Shown: positions 35,919-46,030, numbered from the stretch's first letter. The stretch: 64,000 nucleotides of DNA from Neobacillus paridis (GCF_016765675.1 NZ_JAESWB010000278.1:62001-126000); one strand, 5' to 3'. A program made the numbers and translations. The notes: a model not told the origin generated them from the letters alone.

Positions 35919-37268
35919 TTGATAAGAGGTTTAATAATAGGTGTTTTGGCACTTGGGGTAATTGGGACTGGTTATTGGGGTTATCAAGAGCATCAAGAAA
36001 AAAATGCCATTCTCCTAAATGCTGAAAATAGTTATCAGCGAGCATTCCACGGTCTAACATACCAAATGGATTTATTGCATGATAAAATTGGTGCAACACT
36101 GGCAATGAATTCACGGCATTCATTGTCGCCGTCTTTAGCTGAGGTCTGGAGAATTACTTCAGAAGCCCATAACAATGTTGGTCAGCTTCCTTTGACATTA
36201 TTGCCATTTAATAAAACAGAAGAGTTTTTAACAAATATAGGAAATTTCAGTTATCATACGGCCGTTCGGGATTTAGATAAAGAGCCCCTGACTGAGAAAG
36301 AATATAAAACTTTACAGGTGCTTTATAAACAATCCGGCAATATTCAAAGTGAGCTTCGCAAAGTACAGCACATGGTTTTAAAAAATAACCTGCGTTGGAT
36401 GGATGTTGAGCTAGCCCTGGCTTCCGGTAAGGAAACGACAGACAATACGATTATAGATGGCTTTAAAACTGTCGAAAAAACAGTCTCTGGCTTTGATGAA
36501 ACAGATTTTGGCCCGACGTATGCCAACATGCAGCAACGAGATGAGAATTTTAAAAATGTTCAGGGAAGTCCGATATCACGAACTACTGCGCTCAAAATTG
36601 CCAAAAAATATATGAACTTCGATGGTAATGCGAAGGTTAAAGTGACCGAAAATGGGAAAGGTTCTGATTATGGTTTTTATAGTATTTCGCTAAAAAATTC
36701 CAAAACCGGTCAGGAAGCCAGCATGGATATCACAAAGAAAGGCGGCCATCCCATTTGGTTTATCAATCAAAGGAAGGTCAGGAAACCAACAATAAGCCTG
36801 CATGATGCTGTGACAAAAGCCCAAGCATTTTTAAAGGATACCGGCTTTACCGGTTTAGAATTATCCGAAAGCACCCAATACGACAATATCGGTGTCTTAA
36901 ATTTTGTGACCAATACGAACGGGATTCGCATTTATCCGGAATCGATCAAGGTTAAAGTTGCTCTTGATAATGGTGATATTGTTGGTGTATCTGCAGACGA
37001 ATACTTAACGTCATACCAGAAGCGGACATTTGAAAAACCAGCTATAACCTTAGAGCAGGCACGGAAAAAAATGAATCCCAATTTAAAAGTAATGGAAGAC
37101 AGACGGGCAGTCATCATCAATGATGCCAATAAGGAAGTATTGTGCTATGAGTTTCTTGGTACCATTAAAGATGACACCTATCGCATCTTTATCAACGCCG
37201 AAAATGGAAGGGAAGAGGAAGTAGAAAAACTAAAAAATTCTGAAACGGTGTATGACGATGTTTTATAG
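35919..37268 (+). CDS. ypeB: germination protein YpeB
   Basis: Partner required to assemble and stabilise SleB in the dormant spore. The 449 residues begin LIRGLIIGVLALGVIGTGYW, an uncleaved signal anchor, then a helical region (ENSYQRAFHGLTYQMDLLHD; VWRITSEAHNNVGQLPLTLL) and PepSY-like repeats in the C-terminal half (ALKIAKKYMNFDG; ITLEQARKKMNPN). The start is TTG 35919: GGGGTG lies nine bases upstream and the family N-terminus begins there. The frame is open back to 35751, but inside sleB. Confidence 0.95.
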   Translation: MIRGLIIGVLALGVIGTGYWGYQEHQEKNAILLNAENSYQRAFHGLTYQMDLLHDKIGATLAMNSRHSLSPSLAEVWRITSEAHNNVGQLPLTLLPFNKTEEFLTNIGNFSYHTAVRDLDKEPLTEKEYKTLQVLYKQSGNIQSELRKVQHMVLKNNLRWMDVELALASGKETTDNTIIDGFKTVEKTVSGFDETDFGPTYANMQQRDENFKNVQGSPISRTTALKIAKKYMNFDGNAKVKVTENGKGSDYGFYSISLKNSKTGQEASMDITKKGGHPIWFINQRKVRKPTISLHDAVTKAQAFLKDTGFTGLELSESTQYDNIGVLNFVTNTNGIRIYPESIKVKVALDNGDIVGVSADEYLTSYQKRTFEKPAITLEQARKKMNPNLKVMEDRRAVIINDANKEVLCYEFLGTIKDDTYRIFINAENGREEEVEKLKNSETVYDDVL

Positions 37269-37300
37269 GGGAAAAGCATGCTGCTTTTCCTTTTCCTTAG
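37268..37300 (+). terminator. terminator of sleB-ypeB
   Basis: GGAAAAGCA (37270-37278) pairs with TGCTTTTCC (37282-37290), three-base loop, then TTTTCCTT. Confidence 0.75.
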
Positions 37301-37363
37301 TTAAGTCAAACATAATAAAATACTGCGATCATAAGAAGATGGAAGATATGAAGGAGGATTTTT

Positions 37364-37543
37364 TTGGAAAGGGCTGAGAAATTTTTATTTAAACTTGTTA
37401 TTGTTCAATTTTTATTTTTAATATTGACCCAAATCTTTTTTCACCAACTTAATTTTTTGCCAGAAGTCAAGCAATTAACGAAGTATGAAGGGGTTACTAA
37501 AAATACAATAACCGATATTCTTGAAACCTTAAAAGGAAAATAA
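37364..37543 (+). CDS. ypfB: YpfB-like DUF5359 small membrane protein
   Basis: A 59-residue protein from TTG 37364 with AAGGAGG nine bases upstream: MERAEKFLFKLVIVQFLFL, a membrane helix to about residue 28, then an outside part with LPEVKQLTKYEGVTKNT. The LTKYEGV block and position just before cmk fit the DUF5359/YpfB family. Function unknown. A terminator overlaps its stop. The PilZ gene motI (ypfA), which precedes ypfB in B. subtilis, is not here. Confidence 0.75.
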   Translation: MERAEKFLFKLVIVQFLFLILTQIFFHQLNFLPEVKQLTKYEGVTKNTITDILETLKGK

Positions 37544-37568
37544 AAGCAGGGGAGCCTGCTTTATTTTT
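37543..37568 (+). terminator. terminator after ypfB
   Basis: AAAGCAGG (37543-37550) pairs with CCTGCTTT (37555-37562), then ATTTTT. Confidence 0.8.
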
Positions 37569-37666
37569 ATGAATTGAGCGCAAAAAAAAAAGAAGCATTT
37601 CTTTATCTTATGGTAAAATAAAGAGAAGCCAGCATAGTGATGATTTTGATAAATGTAGGAGGACTT

Positions 37667-38347
37667 ATGAAAAAGAAATTATCTATCGCCATTGATGGGC
37701 CAGCAGCAGCGGGTAAAAGTACGGTTGCGAAAATTGTCGCAGAAAAATTATCCTATCTATACATAGATACCGGGGCAATGTACAGGGCGTTAACATATAA
37801 AGCGATAATCGGCAATCTGGACATTGAGGATGAAGAAGCTTTATTAAAATCCCTCATGTCTACAGAAATTGAATTAGTTCCTGCAGAAAGTGGACAATTA
37901 GTATATCTCGACGATCAGAATGTAACCCATGAGATTCGTACTGCTGCAGTTACCAATTCTGTTTCAATTGTTTCCAAACACCCAAAGGTGCGTAAGGAAA
38001 TGGTCAAAAGACAGCAAAAATTTGCCCAAAACGGCGGTGTGGTCATGGACGGGAGAGATATCGGGACACATGTCCTGCCAAACGCTGAGGTTAAAGTATT
38101 TTTACGGGCGAGCGTGGAGGAAAGGGCTTTGCGTCGTCATTTGGAAAATCAACAAAAAGGTTTCCCGTCAGATTTGGAAAAATTAAAACAAGAAATAGCA
38201 CTAAGGGATAAAATCGATTCGGAAAGAGAAACAGCCCCATTGAAAAAAGCCGAGGATGCAATTGAAATCGACACGACCTCTTTGACGATACCAGAAGTAG
38301 TCGATCAAATAATGGCTCTGGTGGACGAAAGGATTGGTCAGATGTGA
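37667..38347 (+). CDS. cmk: cytidylate kinase
   Basis: Phosphorylates CMP and dCMP. The 226 residues contain the P-loop [20 protein letters not shown] (about 7-26), the substrate-binding stretch [35 protein letters not shown] and the lid [18 protein letters not shown] precedes ATG 37667; the frame runs back to 37637. Its stop overlaps the plsC GTG start (ATGTGA), indicating coupled translation with phospholipid synthesis. Confidence 0.96.
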   Translation: MKKKLSIAIDGPAAAGKSTVAKIVAEKLSYLYIDTGAMYRALTYKAIIGNLDIEDEEALLKSLMSTEIELVPAESGQLVYLDDQNVTHEIRTAAVTNSVSIVSKHPKVRKEMVKRQQKFAQNGGVVMDGRDIGTHVLPNAEVKVFLRASVEERALRRHLENQQKGFPSDLEKLKQEIALRDKIDSERETAPLKKAEDAIEIDTTSLTIPEVVDQIMALVDERIGQM

Positions 38348-38928
38348 CCTTCTATGATTTTGCAAGATCTGTTGTAACGGTGATTTTTAAACCACTTTAT
38401 CGGGTTCAAGTAATCGGGATTGAGAATTTCCCCAAAGACTCACGCGGAGTTCTTCTATGTTCCAATCATATCCATAATTTTGATCCGATTCTTGTTGGGA
38501 TTTGTGCACCGAGACCGGTCCACTTTATGGCAAAAGCAGAAGTCTTTCGTGTTCCGGTGTTAGGGGGAATTGTCAGAAATCTCAATGCTTTTCCGGTAAA
38601 GCGTGGCATGAGTGATCGTGAGGCACTTAGAAAAGGTCTAAGTATTTTAAAAGAAGGTCATGTTTTAGGACTTTTTCCCGAAGGAACCAGAAGTAAAACA
38701 GGAGAACTGGGGAAAGGACTGGCTGGGGCAGGTTTTTTTGCCTTGAGAACAGATGCTGACGTTGTCCCTTGCGCTGTGATCGGTCCTTATAAAAGCTTTC
38801 ATAGAGTAAAGGTAGTTTTTGGAAAGCCAATTGAGATGGAAAAATTGCGAAAAGAAAAAGCTTCTGCTGACCAGGTAACTGAATTAATTATGGCAGAAAT
38901 TCATAAACTTATAAGAGAGTATCAGTAG
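38344..38928 (+). CDS. plsC: 1-acyl-sn-glycerol-3-phosphate acyltransferase
   Basis: Adds the second acyl chain to lysophosphatidic acid at the membrane. The 194 residues have the catalytic H-x4-D motif in [14 protein letters not shown], motif II in [16 protein letters not shown], motif [15 protein letters not shown] and motif [11 protein letters not shown]. The start is GTG 38344 within the cmk stop; the sequence upstream in cmk has no strong ribosome-binding site, consistent with coupling. Confidence 0.93.
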   Translation: MTFYDFARSVVTVIFKPLYRVQVIGIENFPKDSRGVLLCSNHIHNFDPILVGICAPRPVHFMAKAEVFRVPVLGGIVRNLNAFPVKRGMSDREALRKGLSILKEGHVLGLFPEGTRSKTGELGKGLAGAGFFALRTDADVVPCAVIGPYKSFHRVKVVFGKPIEMEKLRKEKASADQVTELIMAEIHKLIREYQ

Positions 38929-39093
38929 CTTCTGCTTGACAAAATAGACTATTTATAAGAAGTTATTAATTAAGATTCTTTTTCGAATATTCTCTAGTTT
39001 TACTCGATTATTTTCATTATTTAGCGCAGAATGCTCTTACTGAAAATAAAGCATTTATATATTTTGTAGTAAATGGATTAAGGAGGATTACAT

Positions 39094-40233
39094 ATGTCTG
39101 AAGAGTTAAATCAAGTTGAGGTCAAGAGTTTTGAAGTCGGTGACAAAGTAACCGGACAAGTTACAAAGGTTGAAGAAAAACAGGTTATTGTAGATATTAA
39201 AGAAAGTAAACTGGATGGTATCATTCCGATCAGTGAACTTTCAAGCTTGCATATTGAAAAAGCTTCAGATGCTGTTCAAGAAGGAGAAGAATTGGAATTA
39301 GAAGTCTTAAAAGTTGAAGAAGAGGCATTAATCCTTTCAAAGAGAAAAGTGGATGCCGAAAAAGCCTGGGATACTTTGGAGCAGCAGTTTCAAGCTGGCG
39401 AAGTGATTGAAACTGAGGTCAAAGACGTTGTCAAAGGCGGACTTGTTGTTGATCTGGGAGTGCGCGGCTTTGTCCCGGCATCACTGGTTGAAACGCATTT
39501 TGTCGAAGATTTCAGTGATTATAAAGGACGTACATTAACGTTTAAGATTGTCGAACTTGATAAAGAAAAGAATCGCTTAATTCTTTCCCATCGTGCAGTA
39601 GTCCAAGAGGAAAAAGGAAAACAAAAACAAAACCGGCTTGAAGAACTGCAGCCAGGTCAAGTGATTGAAGGCACAGTCCAAAGAATCACTGATTTTGGTG
39701 CTTTTGTCGATATTGGCGGAATCGATGGTCTTGTTCATATTTCTCAGTTATCCCATGAACATGTTGACAAACCTTCTGACGTTGTCCACGAAGGTCAAAA
39801 AGTTCAGGTAAAAGTATTAAGTGTTGATCGTGACAACGAAAGAATTTCCTTATCCATTAAAGAAACATTACCAGGTCCTTGGTCCAATATTGCTGAAAAA
39901 GCTCCTAAAGGAAGCATTTTAACCGGAACCGTGAAGCGGCTCGTTTCCTACGGTGCTTTTGTCGAGGTATTCCCGGGAGTAGAAGGACTTGTGCATATTT
40001 CGCAAATTGCCCATAAACATATTGCTACACCACACGAGGTGCTAAAAGAAGGGCAGGAAGTTCAAGTTAAGGTACTGGATGCAAACGAAGCTGAACAACG
40101 TTTATCATTAAGCATTAAAGAGCTTCTCGAAAAAGAGCCAGAGGAAAAGTTTGATTATGAACTTCCGGAAGAAACAAAAGGCTTCCAGCTTGGAGAAGTT
40201 ATCGGGGATAAACTAAAGAATTTAAAAAAATAA
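39094..40233 (+). CDS. rpsA: 30S ribosomal protein S1 homologue (YpfD)
   Basis: A 379-residue RNA-binding protein with four S1 domains (about 14-85, 100-170, 188-257, 274-343). Domain starts are visible as GDKVTGQVTKVEEKQVIVDI, GEVIETEVKDVVKGGLVVDL, GQVIEGTVQRITDFGAFVDI and GSILTGTVKRLVSYGAFVEV. The last two carry the canonical F-G-A-F / G-L-V-H-I-S motif, the first two are diverged. Six domains occur in proteobacterial S1, so this is the short Firmicutes form. AAGGAGG precedes the ATG. A 165-base leader after plsC holds nothing I can assign firmly. Confidence 0.93.
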   Translation: MSEELNQVEVKSFEVGDKVTGQVTKVEEKQVIVDIKESKLDGIIPISELSSLHIEKASDAVQEGEELELEVLKVEEEALILSKRKVDAEKAWDTLEQQFQAGEVIETEVKDVVKGGLVVDLGVRGFVPASLVETHFVEDFSDYKGRTLTFKIVELDKEKNRLILSHRAVVQEEKGKQKQNRLEELQPGQVIEGTVQRITDFGAFVDIGGIDGLVHISQLSHEHVDKPSDVVHEGQKVQVKVLSVDRDNERISLSIKETLPGPWSNIAEKAPKGSILTGTVKRLVSYGAFVEVFPGVEGLVHISQIAHKHIATPHEVLKEGQEVQVKVLDANEAEQRLSLSIKELLEKEPEEKFDYELPEETKGFQLGEVIGDKLKNLKK

Positions 40234-40245
40234 TGGTGATAAACT

Positions 40246-41307
40246 GTGTCGAGATCTGAACGAAAGTGGGATCATATTCGCTATGCCCTTGCAAATCAGC
40301 AGAAATCGGTTTTTGCATTTGATGATATAAAATTTATTCATCAAAGTCTGCCTAATATTAGTACGTTCGATGTTCGATTAGACCACTCGATTGGCGAACT
40401 TTATTTAAGTTCGCCAATTTTTATCAATGCCATGACAGGCGGCGGTGGCGATCGAACCTATCGCATTAATAAGGAACTGGCACAAGTAGCCAGGGATACG
40501 GGATTGGCAATGGCTGTCGGCTCTCAAATGGCTGCCATCAAGGATAAGACAGAAAAATATACCTTCGAAGTGGTCAGGAAGGAGAATCCTTCAGGAATTG
40601 TGATTGCCAATCTGGGAAGTGAGGCTGCCGCTGATCAGGCTAAAGAAGCGGTTGATATGATTGAAGCGAATGCTTTGCAAATCCATTTAAATGTGATTCA
40701 AGAGCTAACGATGCCGGAAGGAGATAGAGATTTTACCAGGGCACTGAAACGAATTGAGGCCATCGTCAGGGCCGTTGAAGTGCCGGTAATCGTCAAAGAA
40801 GTTGGTTTCGGGATGTCACGGGAAACAGTCGAGTCACTGGCCTCGATTGGCGTGTCACTGGTTGATGTTGGCGGTTTTGGTGGGACCAATTTTGCCGAAA
40901 TAGAAAATAAACGCCGGGAAAGGGAACTTTCCTTTTTTGCTGATTGGGGGATTCCTACGCCTATTTCAATCATTGAGGCATCTTCCATTGCTGATCATTC
41001 TATTTCTATTATTGGTTCAGGAGGGTTCCGGGGAGCAATCGATGTTGTTAAGGGGATCGCAATTGGTGCTGAAGCCATCGGGATGGCCGGCTTCTTTTTA
41101 AAAACGCTGGTTCAAAAAGGAATTGATACTTTAAGGGAAGAAATTGATCGACTTCATCAAGAAATAACTCTCATTATGACGGCATTAGGGGCAACCAGTA
41201 TCGCTGATATTAAAAGAACTCCGTTAATCATTTCCGGAGATACCTATCATTGGTTAAACCAAAGAGGTATTGATACGAAAAAATTTAGCCAGCGGAGCAT
41301 AAAATAA
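40246..41307 (+). CDS. fni: type 2 isopentenyl-diphosphate delta-isomerase
   Basis: FMN-dependent interconversion of IPP and DMAPP. The 353 residues are of normal length, with SPIFINAMTGGGGDRTYRIN, VGSQMAAIKDK, ANLGSEAAADQ, ALQIHLNVIQE and VPVIVKEVGFGMS, the glycine-rich flavin site VDVGGFGGTNFAEIE and IIGSGGFRGAIDV. The start is GTG 40246, 12 bases after rpsA, with only a weak GGTGAT site. The product feeds the polyprenyl synthesis encoded by hepST further along. Confidence 0.94.
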   Translation: MSRSERKWDHIRYALANQQKSVFAFDDIKFIHQSLPNISTFDVRLDHSIGELYLSSPIFINAMTGGGGDRTYRINKELAQVARDTGLAMAVGSQMAAIKDKTEKYTFEVVRKENPSGIVIANLGSEAAADQAKEAVDMIEANALQIHLNVIQELTMPEGDRDFTRALKRIEAIVRAVEVPVIVKEVGFGMSRETVESLASIGVSLVDVGGFGGTNFAEIENKRRERELSFFADWGIPTPISIIEASSIADHSISIIGSGGFRGAIDVVKGIAIGAEAIGMAGFFLKTLVQKGIDTLREEIDRLHQEITLIMTALGATSIADIKRTPLIISGDTYHWLNQRGIDTKKFSQRSIK

Positions 41308-41338
41308 AGCTCTCACTTCGTGAGAGCTTTATTTTTCT
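41306..41338. terminator. bidirectional terminator between fni and ypzI
   Basis: AAAGCTCTCA (41306-41315) pairs with TGAGAGCTTT (41321-41330), with ATTTTT on the plus side and ATTTTAT on the minus side. It overlaps the fni stop codon. Confidence 0.85.
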
Positions 41339-41480
41339 ATCTTTTTCCATCATTTAAGCCCCTGGCTTCCTCGGGACTTGATAATTTAGTGGCACCAGGA
41401 TAATGCAGCGCTTGATCGCGGTCGGATTCCACTCTCCGCGATGCCTTTAACTTTCTTTCGTGTCGGTCATTTCCCATCAT
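41337..41480 (-). CDS. ypzI: YpzI family small protein
   Basis: A 47-residue hydrophilic protein: MMGNDRHERKLKASRRVESD, then RDQALHYPGATKLSSPEEAR. The R-V-E-S-D-R-D-Q-x-L-H-Y-P-G-A-T block is the conserved YpzI core. AGGAGGAGG lies upstream of two consecutive ATGs (41480 and 41477). Transcribed opposite to its neighbours, between fni and yphA. Function unknown. Confidence 0.85.
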   Translation of the reverse strand: MMGNDRHERKLKASRRVESDRDQALHYPGATKLSSPEEARGLNDGKR

Positions 41481-41585
41481 TGCACACCTCCTCCTAATAA
41501 GATGATTCACTTTGAAAATATTATTCCTAGTAGTATGAAACTGCCTATGGGATACCCATAATAGGAGTAATCGGAGGTGAATCGA

Positions 41586-42194
41586 TTGGAAGGGGCAATG
41601 TTTTATTGGATCTTTTGGATCTTTTGGGTGTATGTAACGTTTATGATGGAGAAATCAAACCAATATCGCCTCAAACTGGCAGCCATTATTTTAATTGTTA
41701 TCATTTTGTCTAATAGTCATTTGTTTCTGGGAAGATTTGAGATAACCTGGAGTGGAATATTGTTACTATTATTTTCTTACTTTTTTATTGCTAATGAAAA
41801 ATTTACGGCTATCATTTATTATTCTATTTGTGCCTTAATTATTTCGATCGCCTATGTTTCGTTTCATTTATTTGAAATTTTTGACCCAATCTGGGTTATT
41901 TTAAAAAAAGAATGGCTGATCAGTATAGGCATGTGCTTTTTAACCATCATTTTACAAAAAAAATTGCATGGGAGAATTGTAATCGCTGTAAGTGGTACAA
42001 TGCAGGGAGAGTTTCTAACGGCGTTTGTTTTAAATAAACTGCATATTCCCTATTCGGTTGGTGGCTTTGCTTACTTGGATGTTTGTTCCTTAACTTCAGT
42101 ATTACTAGTATGCTGGAGTTTATTAGAAAATTTAGGTGCTTTCCTGCAGAACCAGCTGCAACTTTATGAGAAAGCGAAGCAAAAGTCTTCATGA
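41586..42194 (+). CDS. yphA: YphA-like polytopic membrane protein
   Basis: A 202-residue protein with about six membrane helices, starting MEGAMFYWIFWIFWVYVTF. Only position and overall layout tie it to B. subtilis YphA; the motif GRIVIAVSGTMQGEFLTAF is the most distinctive part. The start is TTG 41586 because GGAGGTG lies eight bases upstream; GTG 41577 overlaps that site. In B. subtilis seaA (yphB) lies between yphA and der; here der follows directly. Function unknown. Confidence 0.78.
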   Translation: MEGAMFYWIFWIFWVYVTFMMEKSNQYRLKLAAIILIVIILSNSHLFLGRFEITWSGILLLLFSYFFIANEKFTAIIYYSICALIISIAYVSFHLFEIFDPIWVILKKEWLISIGMCFLTIILQKKLHGRIVIAVSGTMQGEFLTAFVLNKLHIPYSVGGFAYLDVCSLTSVLLVCWSLLENLGAFLQNQLQLYEKAKQKSS

Positions 42195-42257
42195 TTCAAT
42201 TGTCACAACCTTTCCATTGCGGGTAAGGATTAACATTTGCTACACTATAAAGGTTGG

Positions 42258-42288
42258 CCCTTCTATGTACCAGAAGGGTTTCTTTTCA
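42258..42288 (+). terminator. terminator after yphA
   Basis: CCCTTCT (42258-42264) pairs with AGAAGGG (42272-42278), then TTTCTTTTC. It lies upstream of der. Confidence 0.75.
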
Positions 42289-42350
42289 TTAATACTTACA
42301 GGGTAAAATGGTTGATGTTTATTATTGGTATAGAAAGGACGGCGATTGGT

Positions 42351-43661
42351 ATGGTTAAACCTGTTATTGCCATTGTCGGCAGACCGAATGTCGGGAAATC
42401 CACCATATTTAATAGAATTGTGGGCGAAAGGATTTCCATTGTTGAGGATGTTCCAGGGGTAACGCGAGATCGTATCTATAGCTCTGGAGAGTGGCTTTCT
42501 CATGATTTTAATATTATTGACACAGGAGGCATTGATATTGGCGATGAGCCGTTTTTAGAGCAAATCCGTCAGCAGGCCGAAATAGCCATGGATGAAGCAG
42601 ATGTCATTATATTTTTAACGAATGGCAGAGAAGGGGTTACACCTGCTGATGAAGAAGTCGCAAAGATTCTGTATAAAACGAAGAAGCCTGTCATTCTTGG
42701 GGTAAACAAAATTGATAATCCGGAAATGCGTGATCAAATTTATGATTTTTATACGCTGGGTTTTGGTGAACCCATCCCGATTTCGGGGTCCCATGGATTA
42801 GGAATAGGAGATTTATTAGATGCAGCAGCAAAATACTTCCCAAAAACAGAAGAAACGGAGTATGCTGATGATGTTATTAAGTTTTCGCTCATTGGCCGGC
42901 CAAATGTCGGAAAATCTTCATTGGTAAACGCCATTTTGGGCGAGGAACGTGTCATTGTCAGTCATATTGCTGGAACAACAAGGGATGCAATTGATACTCC
43001 CTATACGTATAATGGTCAAAAATATTCGATCATCGATACTGCAGGAATCAGAAAAAAAGGCAAGGTATACGAGACAACTGAAAAGTACAGCGTTCTTCGA
43101 GCGTTAAGGGCAATCGAACGCTCCGATGTTGTCTTGGTGGTTCTGAATGCTGAAGAGGGTATTATTGAACAGGATAAAAAAATTGCCGGATATGCACATG
43201 AAGCCGGCAGGGCTGTCGTCATCGTCGTCAATAAATGGGATGCTGTTGAAAAAGATGAGAAGACGATGAAGGAGTTCGAACAAAAAATCAGGGATCATTT
43301 TTTATTCTTGGATTATGCACCCATTGTCTTTTTATCAGCTAAAACAAAGAAACGGATCCATACGCTTTTGCCAATGATTAATCTTGCCAGCCAAAATCAC
43401 TCGATGCGGGTTGAGACAAGTGTTTTGAACGATATTATTATGGATGCTGTGGCAATGAATCCAACGCCGACAGATAAAGGTAAACGGTTAAAAATCTTTT
43501 ATGCTACCCAAGTTTCTGTTAAACCGCCAACATTTGTTATATTTGTGAATGAACCAGAATTATTGCACTTTTCCTACGAGCGTTTTTTGGAAAATCGCAT
43601 TAGGGATGCTTTTGGATTTGAAGGTACACCGATCAAAATATTTGCCAGGGAAAGAAAATAA
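42351..43661 (+). CDS. der: ribosome biogenesis GTPase Der (EngA)
   Basis: Essential GTPase for 50S subunit assembly. The 436 residues equal B. subtilis Der. Two G domains in tandem: first with [12 protein letters not shown] (about 10), DTGGIDIG and NKIDN; second with [12 protein letters not shown] (about 183), [11 protein letters not shown] and NKWDAV; then the KH-like C-terminal domain (about 350-436) ending [20 protein letters not shown] 42351 follows GAAAGGA; the frame is open far upstream but through the terminator. gpsA follows after 19 bases. Confidence 0.97.
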   Translation: MVKPVIAIVGRPNVGKSTIFNRIVGERISIVEDVPGVTRDRIYSSGEWLSHDFNIIDTGGIDIGDEPFLEQIRQQAEIAMDEADVIIFLTNGREGVTPADEEVAKILYKTKKPVILGVNKIDNPEMRDQIYDFYTLGFGEPIPISGSHGLGIGDLLDAAAKYFPKTEETEYADDVIKFSLIGRPNVGKSSLVNAILGEERVIVSHIAGTTRDAIDTPYTYNGQKYSIIDTAGIRKKGKVYETTEKYSVLRALRAIERSDVVLVVLNAEEGIIEQDKKIAGYAHEAGRAVVIVVNKWDAVEKDEKTMKEFEQKIRDHFLFLDYAPIVFLSAKTKKRIHTLLPMINLASQNHSMRVETSVLNDIIMDAVAMNPTPTDKGKRLKIFYATQVSVKPPTFVIFVNEPELLHFSYERFLENRIRDAFGFEGTPIKIFARERK

Positions 43662-43680
43662 ACGAAGGAGAGTGAATGTT

Positions 43681-44745
43681 ATGCAGAACAAGAAGGAGGT
43701 TATTACTGTTATTGGAGCCGGCAGCTGGGGAACGGCATTGGCCATGGTTCTAGCAGATAATGATCATGCAGTGCGCTTATGGAGCCATAATGAAGAACAA
43801 GTTAAAGAAATTAATGAGGCCCATACCAATAAAAAATATTTGCCGGGAATTTCTCTTTCGGAGTTAATTACCGGCTATGCTTCTCTTAGTGATGCTTTAG
43901 CCGGTATTGAAACAGTCGTTCTAGCCGTACCTACTAAGGCAATTCGCGAAGTAATTGGGAAAATGCGTGAAGTGTTAACGGCCCCCATCACGATCGCTCA
44001 TGTAAGTAAAGGAATTGAGCCCGATACATTACTAAGAATTTCCGAAATGATCAAGGAAGAAATGCCGGCAGAACTCCTTAAGGATGTTGTTGTTCTTTCC
44101 GGTCCCAGTCATGCCGAAGAGGTAAGCTTAAGACATCCGACTACGGTTGCGGTAACCTCGGAAAATATGGCGGCTGCAGAAAAAATTCAGGATTTATTCA
44201 TTAACAATAACTTTCGTGTCTACACTAATTCCGATGTCATTGGAGTGGAAATAGGCGGTGCATTAAAAAATATTATTGCCTTGGCAGCTGGGATTACCGA
44301 CGGTCTCGGCTATGGTGATAATGCAAAGGCGGCATTGATGACCAGAGGGTTAGCAGAAATTGCCCGTCTTGGCACGAAGATGGGCGCAAACCCGTTAACA
44401 TTTTCCGGTTTAGCAGGCATTGGTGATTTAATTGTCACCTGTACGAGTGTACATTCGAGAAACTGGAGAGCGGGTAATATGCTTGGAAAAGGAAAGTCAC
44501 TTGATGAGGTGCTTGATAGTATGGGAATGGTCGTCGAAGGGGTAAGGACAACGAAGGCTGCCTATCAGCTCTCCAAAAAATATGATGTCAAAATGCCGAT
44601 TACTGCGGCTTTGTATGAAGTTCTTTTTAATGGCAAAGATGCAAAGGATGCAGCAGAAATACTTATGTCCCGGGGAAAAACGCACGAGATGGAAGATTTA
44701 GTTAATATACTAGAAGAAAGAATCGATGAAACGGAATTTAATTGA
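43681..44745 (+). CDS. gpsA: glycerol-3-phosphate dehydrogenase [NAD(P)+]
   Basis: Makes sn-glycerol 3-phosphate for phospholipids from dihydroxyacetone phosphate. The 354 residues contain the NAD(P) motif [18 protein letters not shown] (about 9-26), then [19 protein letters not shown], the active-site lysine region [20 protein letters not shown] and [24 protein letters not shown] precedes ATG 43681. Downstream of der, as in B. subtilis. Confidence 0.96.
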   Translation: MQNKKEVITVIGAGSWGTALAMVLADNDHAVRLWSHNEEQVKEINEAHTNKKYLPGISLSELITGYASLSDALAGIETVVLAVPTKAIREVIGKMREVLTAPITIAHVSKGIEPDTLLRISEMIKEEMPAELLKDVVVLSGPSHAEEVSLRHPTTVAVTSENMAAAEKIQDLFINNNFRVYTNSDVIGVEIGGALKNIIALAAGITDGLGYGDNAKAALMTRGLAEIARLGTKMGANPLTFSGLAGIGDLIVTCTSVHSRNWRAGNMLGKGKSLDEVLDSMGMVVEGVRTTKAAYQLSKKYDVKMPITAALYEVLFNGKDAKDAAEILMSRGKTHEMEDLVNILEERIDETEFN

Positions 44746-44873
44746 AAAAGAGAGCCCTTTTTATTAGCTATTTGGGCGTTCGTCGAGACGTTTTTTCTTA
44801 TGGATGCATACAATGCAAGCGAAGCAAATTGGTAGTATGACGCCTGGAGAATGGGTAATTTAGTCTAAACGTT

Positions 44874-44916
44874 GCTAAAGTAAAGTTTACGCCCCCTTTA
44901 CTTTAGCTTTTTTTTT
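44874..44916 (+). terminator. terminator after gpsA
   Basis: GCTAAAGTAAA (44874-44884) pairs perfectly with TTTACTTTAGC (44897-44907), then eight Ts. Confidence 0.85.
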
Positions 44917-44970
44917 ATGCATCTCGCCTTTCTATGCTATAATAACAATCGATTAAAGGGGGGGATAAAG

Positions 44971-45156
44971 TTGTCACCGGGTATGCTGAAAATGTGGATT
45001 TCGATTGCCGGTATGGGTTTAATGTTTTTGGCTATTATTACGATTTATTTAAGCAGATATAAACTGCATGGTTTCCTTCGGCTTGTTACGGCAGTTCTCG
45101 CTTATATCTTTATGATCTGTGCCGGTTTGACGTTGCTGATTGTGTTCTTAGCGTAA
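44971..45156 (+). CDS. yphE: YphE-like DUF2768 small membrane protein
   Basis: A 61-residue protein from TTG 44971 behind AAAGGGGGGG. Two membrane helices (about 6-25, WISIAGMGLMFLAIITIY, and 38-60) are separated by the basic loop SRYKLHGF. Layout and position between gpsA and yphF fit DUF2768/YphE. Function unknown. yphF starts 34 bases on, possibly in the same transcript. Confidence 0.8.
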   Translation: MSPGMLKMWISIAGMGLMFLAIITIYLSRYKLHGFLRLVTAVLAYIFMICAGLTLLIVFLA

Positions 45157-45190
45157 AGTGGAATAAATACATAACAATAAAGGTGATTAA

Positions 45191-45901
45191 ATGAAAAGGA
45201 AATTGCTTGGTTGTCTAATAGCTTTTACTACTTTTCTACTGGCTGGATGTATGTATCCGAAAGAAAACCTTGCACAGAATCAAGTCCCTTATAAGGAGCA
45301 AATAAAAACGGTGCAAACTGCTGTAGATTCATTTAGAAAGGATAACGGCGGGATTCTTCCCATCAAAACAAAGGATGCGACAACACCAATTTATCAAAAA
45401 TATCCGATTGATTTTAAGAAAATTGCTCCAAAATACATCGCTGAGCCCCCAGGAAATGCATTTGAGAGCGGCGGGGTGTTTCAGTATGTACTGGTAAACG
45501 TGGAAACGGATCCAACTGTTAAATTGCTTGATCTAAGGACAGCTGAGGCCATTCGTGATATCAATTTAAGGATTAAAACAAATGGTTATCCACCTTTTAA
45601 AAAGGAAATTGCTAAAAATATTTATTCACTTGATTTTAAAAAACTGGGGTATGAACAACCCCCATTTGTAACCAGTCCTTTTACAAATAAAAACCTGTCA
45701 TTTGTTGTAAATACCAAAGCGGAGGTATATGTGGATTATCGCCCCGACCTTTACGAGGCTATCAAAAAAAATCATAAACCCTTAAAGCCTGGTGAGGATA
45801 TCCGCTCTATTTTAGTTGATGATTCGATGTTTGTTCCAGCGTATTCATTGCCCTATACGGTCGATGCGAAAACGAAAGAACCGATTTTTCTCGAAAAATA
45901 A
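45191..45901 (+). CDS. yphF: YphF-like lipoprotein
   Basis: A 236-residue exported lipoprotein. The signal peptide ends in the lipobox LLAGC (Cys19), so it should be acylated and held on the outer face of the membrane. The mature part has two similar sections containing KKIAPKYIAEPPGNAFESG and FKKLGYEQPPFVTSPF. No catalytic motif is seen. Position before spoIVA matches B. subtilis YphF. GGTGATTAA precedes the ATG. Function unknown. Confidence 0.82.
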   Translation: MKRKLLGCLIAFTTFLLAGCMYPKENLAQNQVPYKEQIKTVQTAVDSFRKDNGGILPIKTKDATTPIYQKYPIDFKKIAPKYIAEPPGNAFESGGVFQYVLVNVETDPTVKLLDLRTAEAIRDINLRIKTNGYPPFKKEIAKNIYSLDFKKLGYEQPPFVTSPFTNKNLSFVVNTKAEVYVDYRPDLYEAIKKNHKPLKPGEDIRSILVDDSMFVPAYSLPYTVDAKTKEPIFLEK

Positions 45902-45976
45902 AACTGATTTCTTTAATATCTTAGTTCACTACATCCAATTTAGCTAGATATGTCATCGATTTTTAATTTTTGTCAT

Positions 45977-46030
45977 AACCCTTTTTCTGCAAAATATATT
46001 GTAGGAGAAGGGTTTTTTGCTGAAAATAGC
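45977..46030 (+). terminator. probable terminator after yphF
   Basis: AACCCTT (45977-45983) pairs with AAGGGTT (46018-46024), then TTTT. The loop is long (34 bases), so strength is uncertain. The rest of the 45902-46258 gap holds the spoIVA promoter region. Confidence 0.55.
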
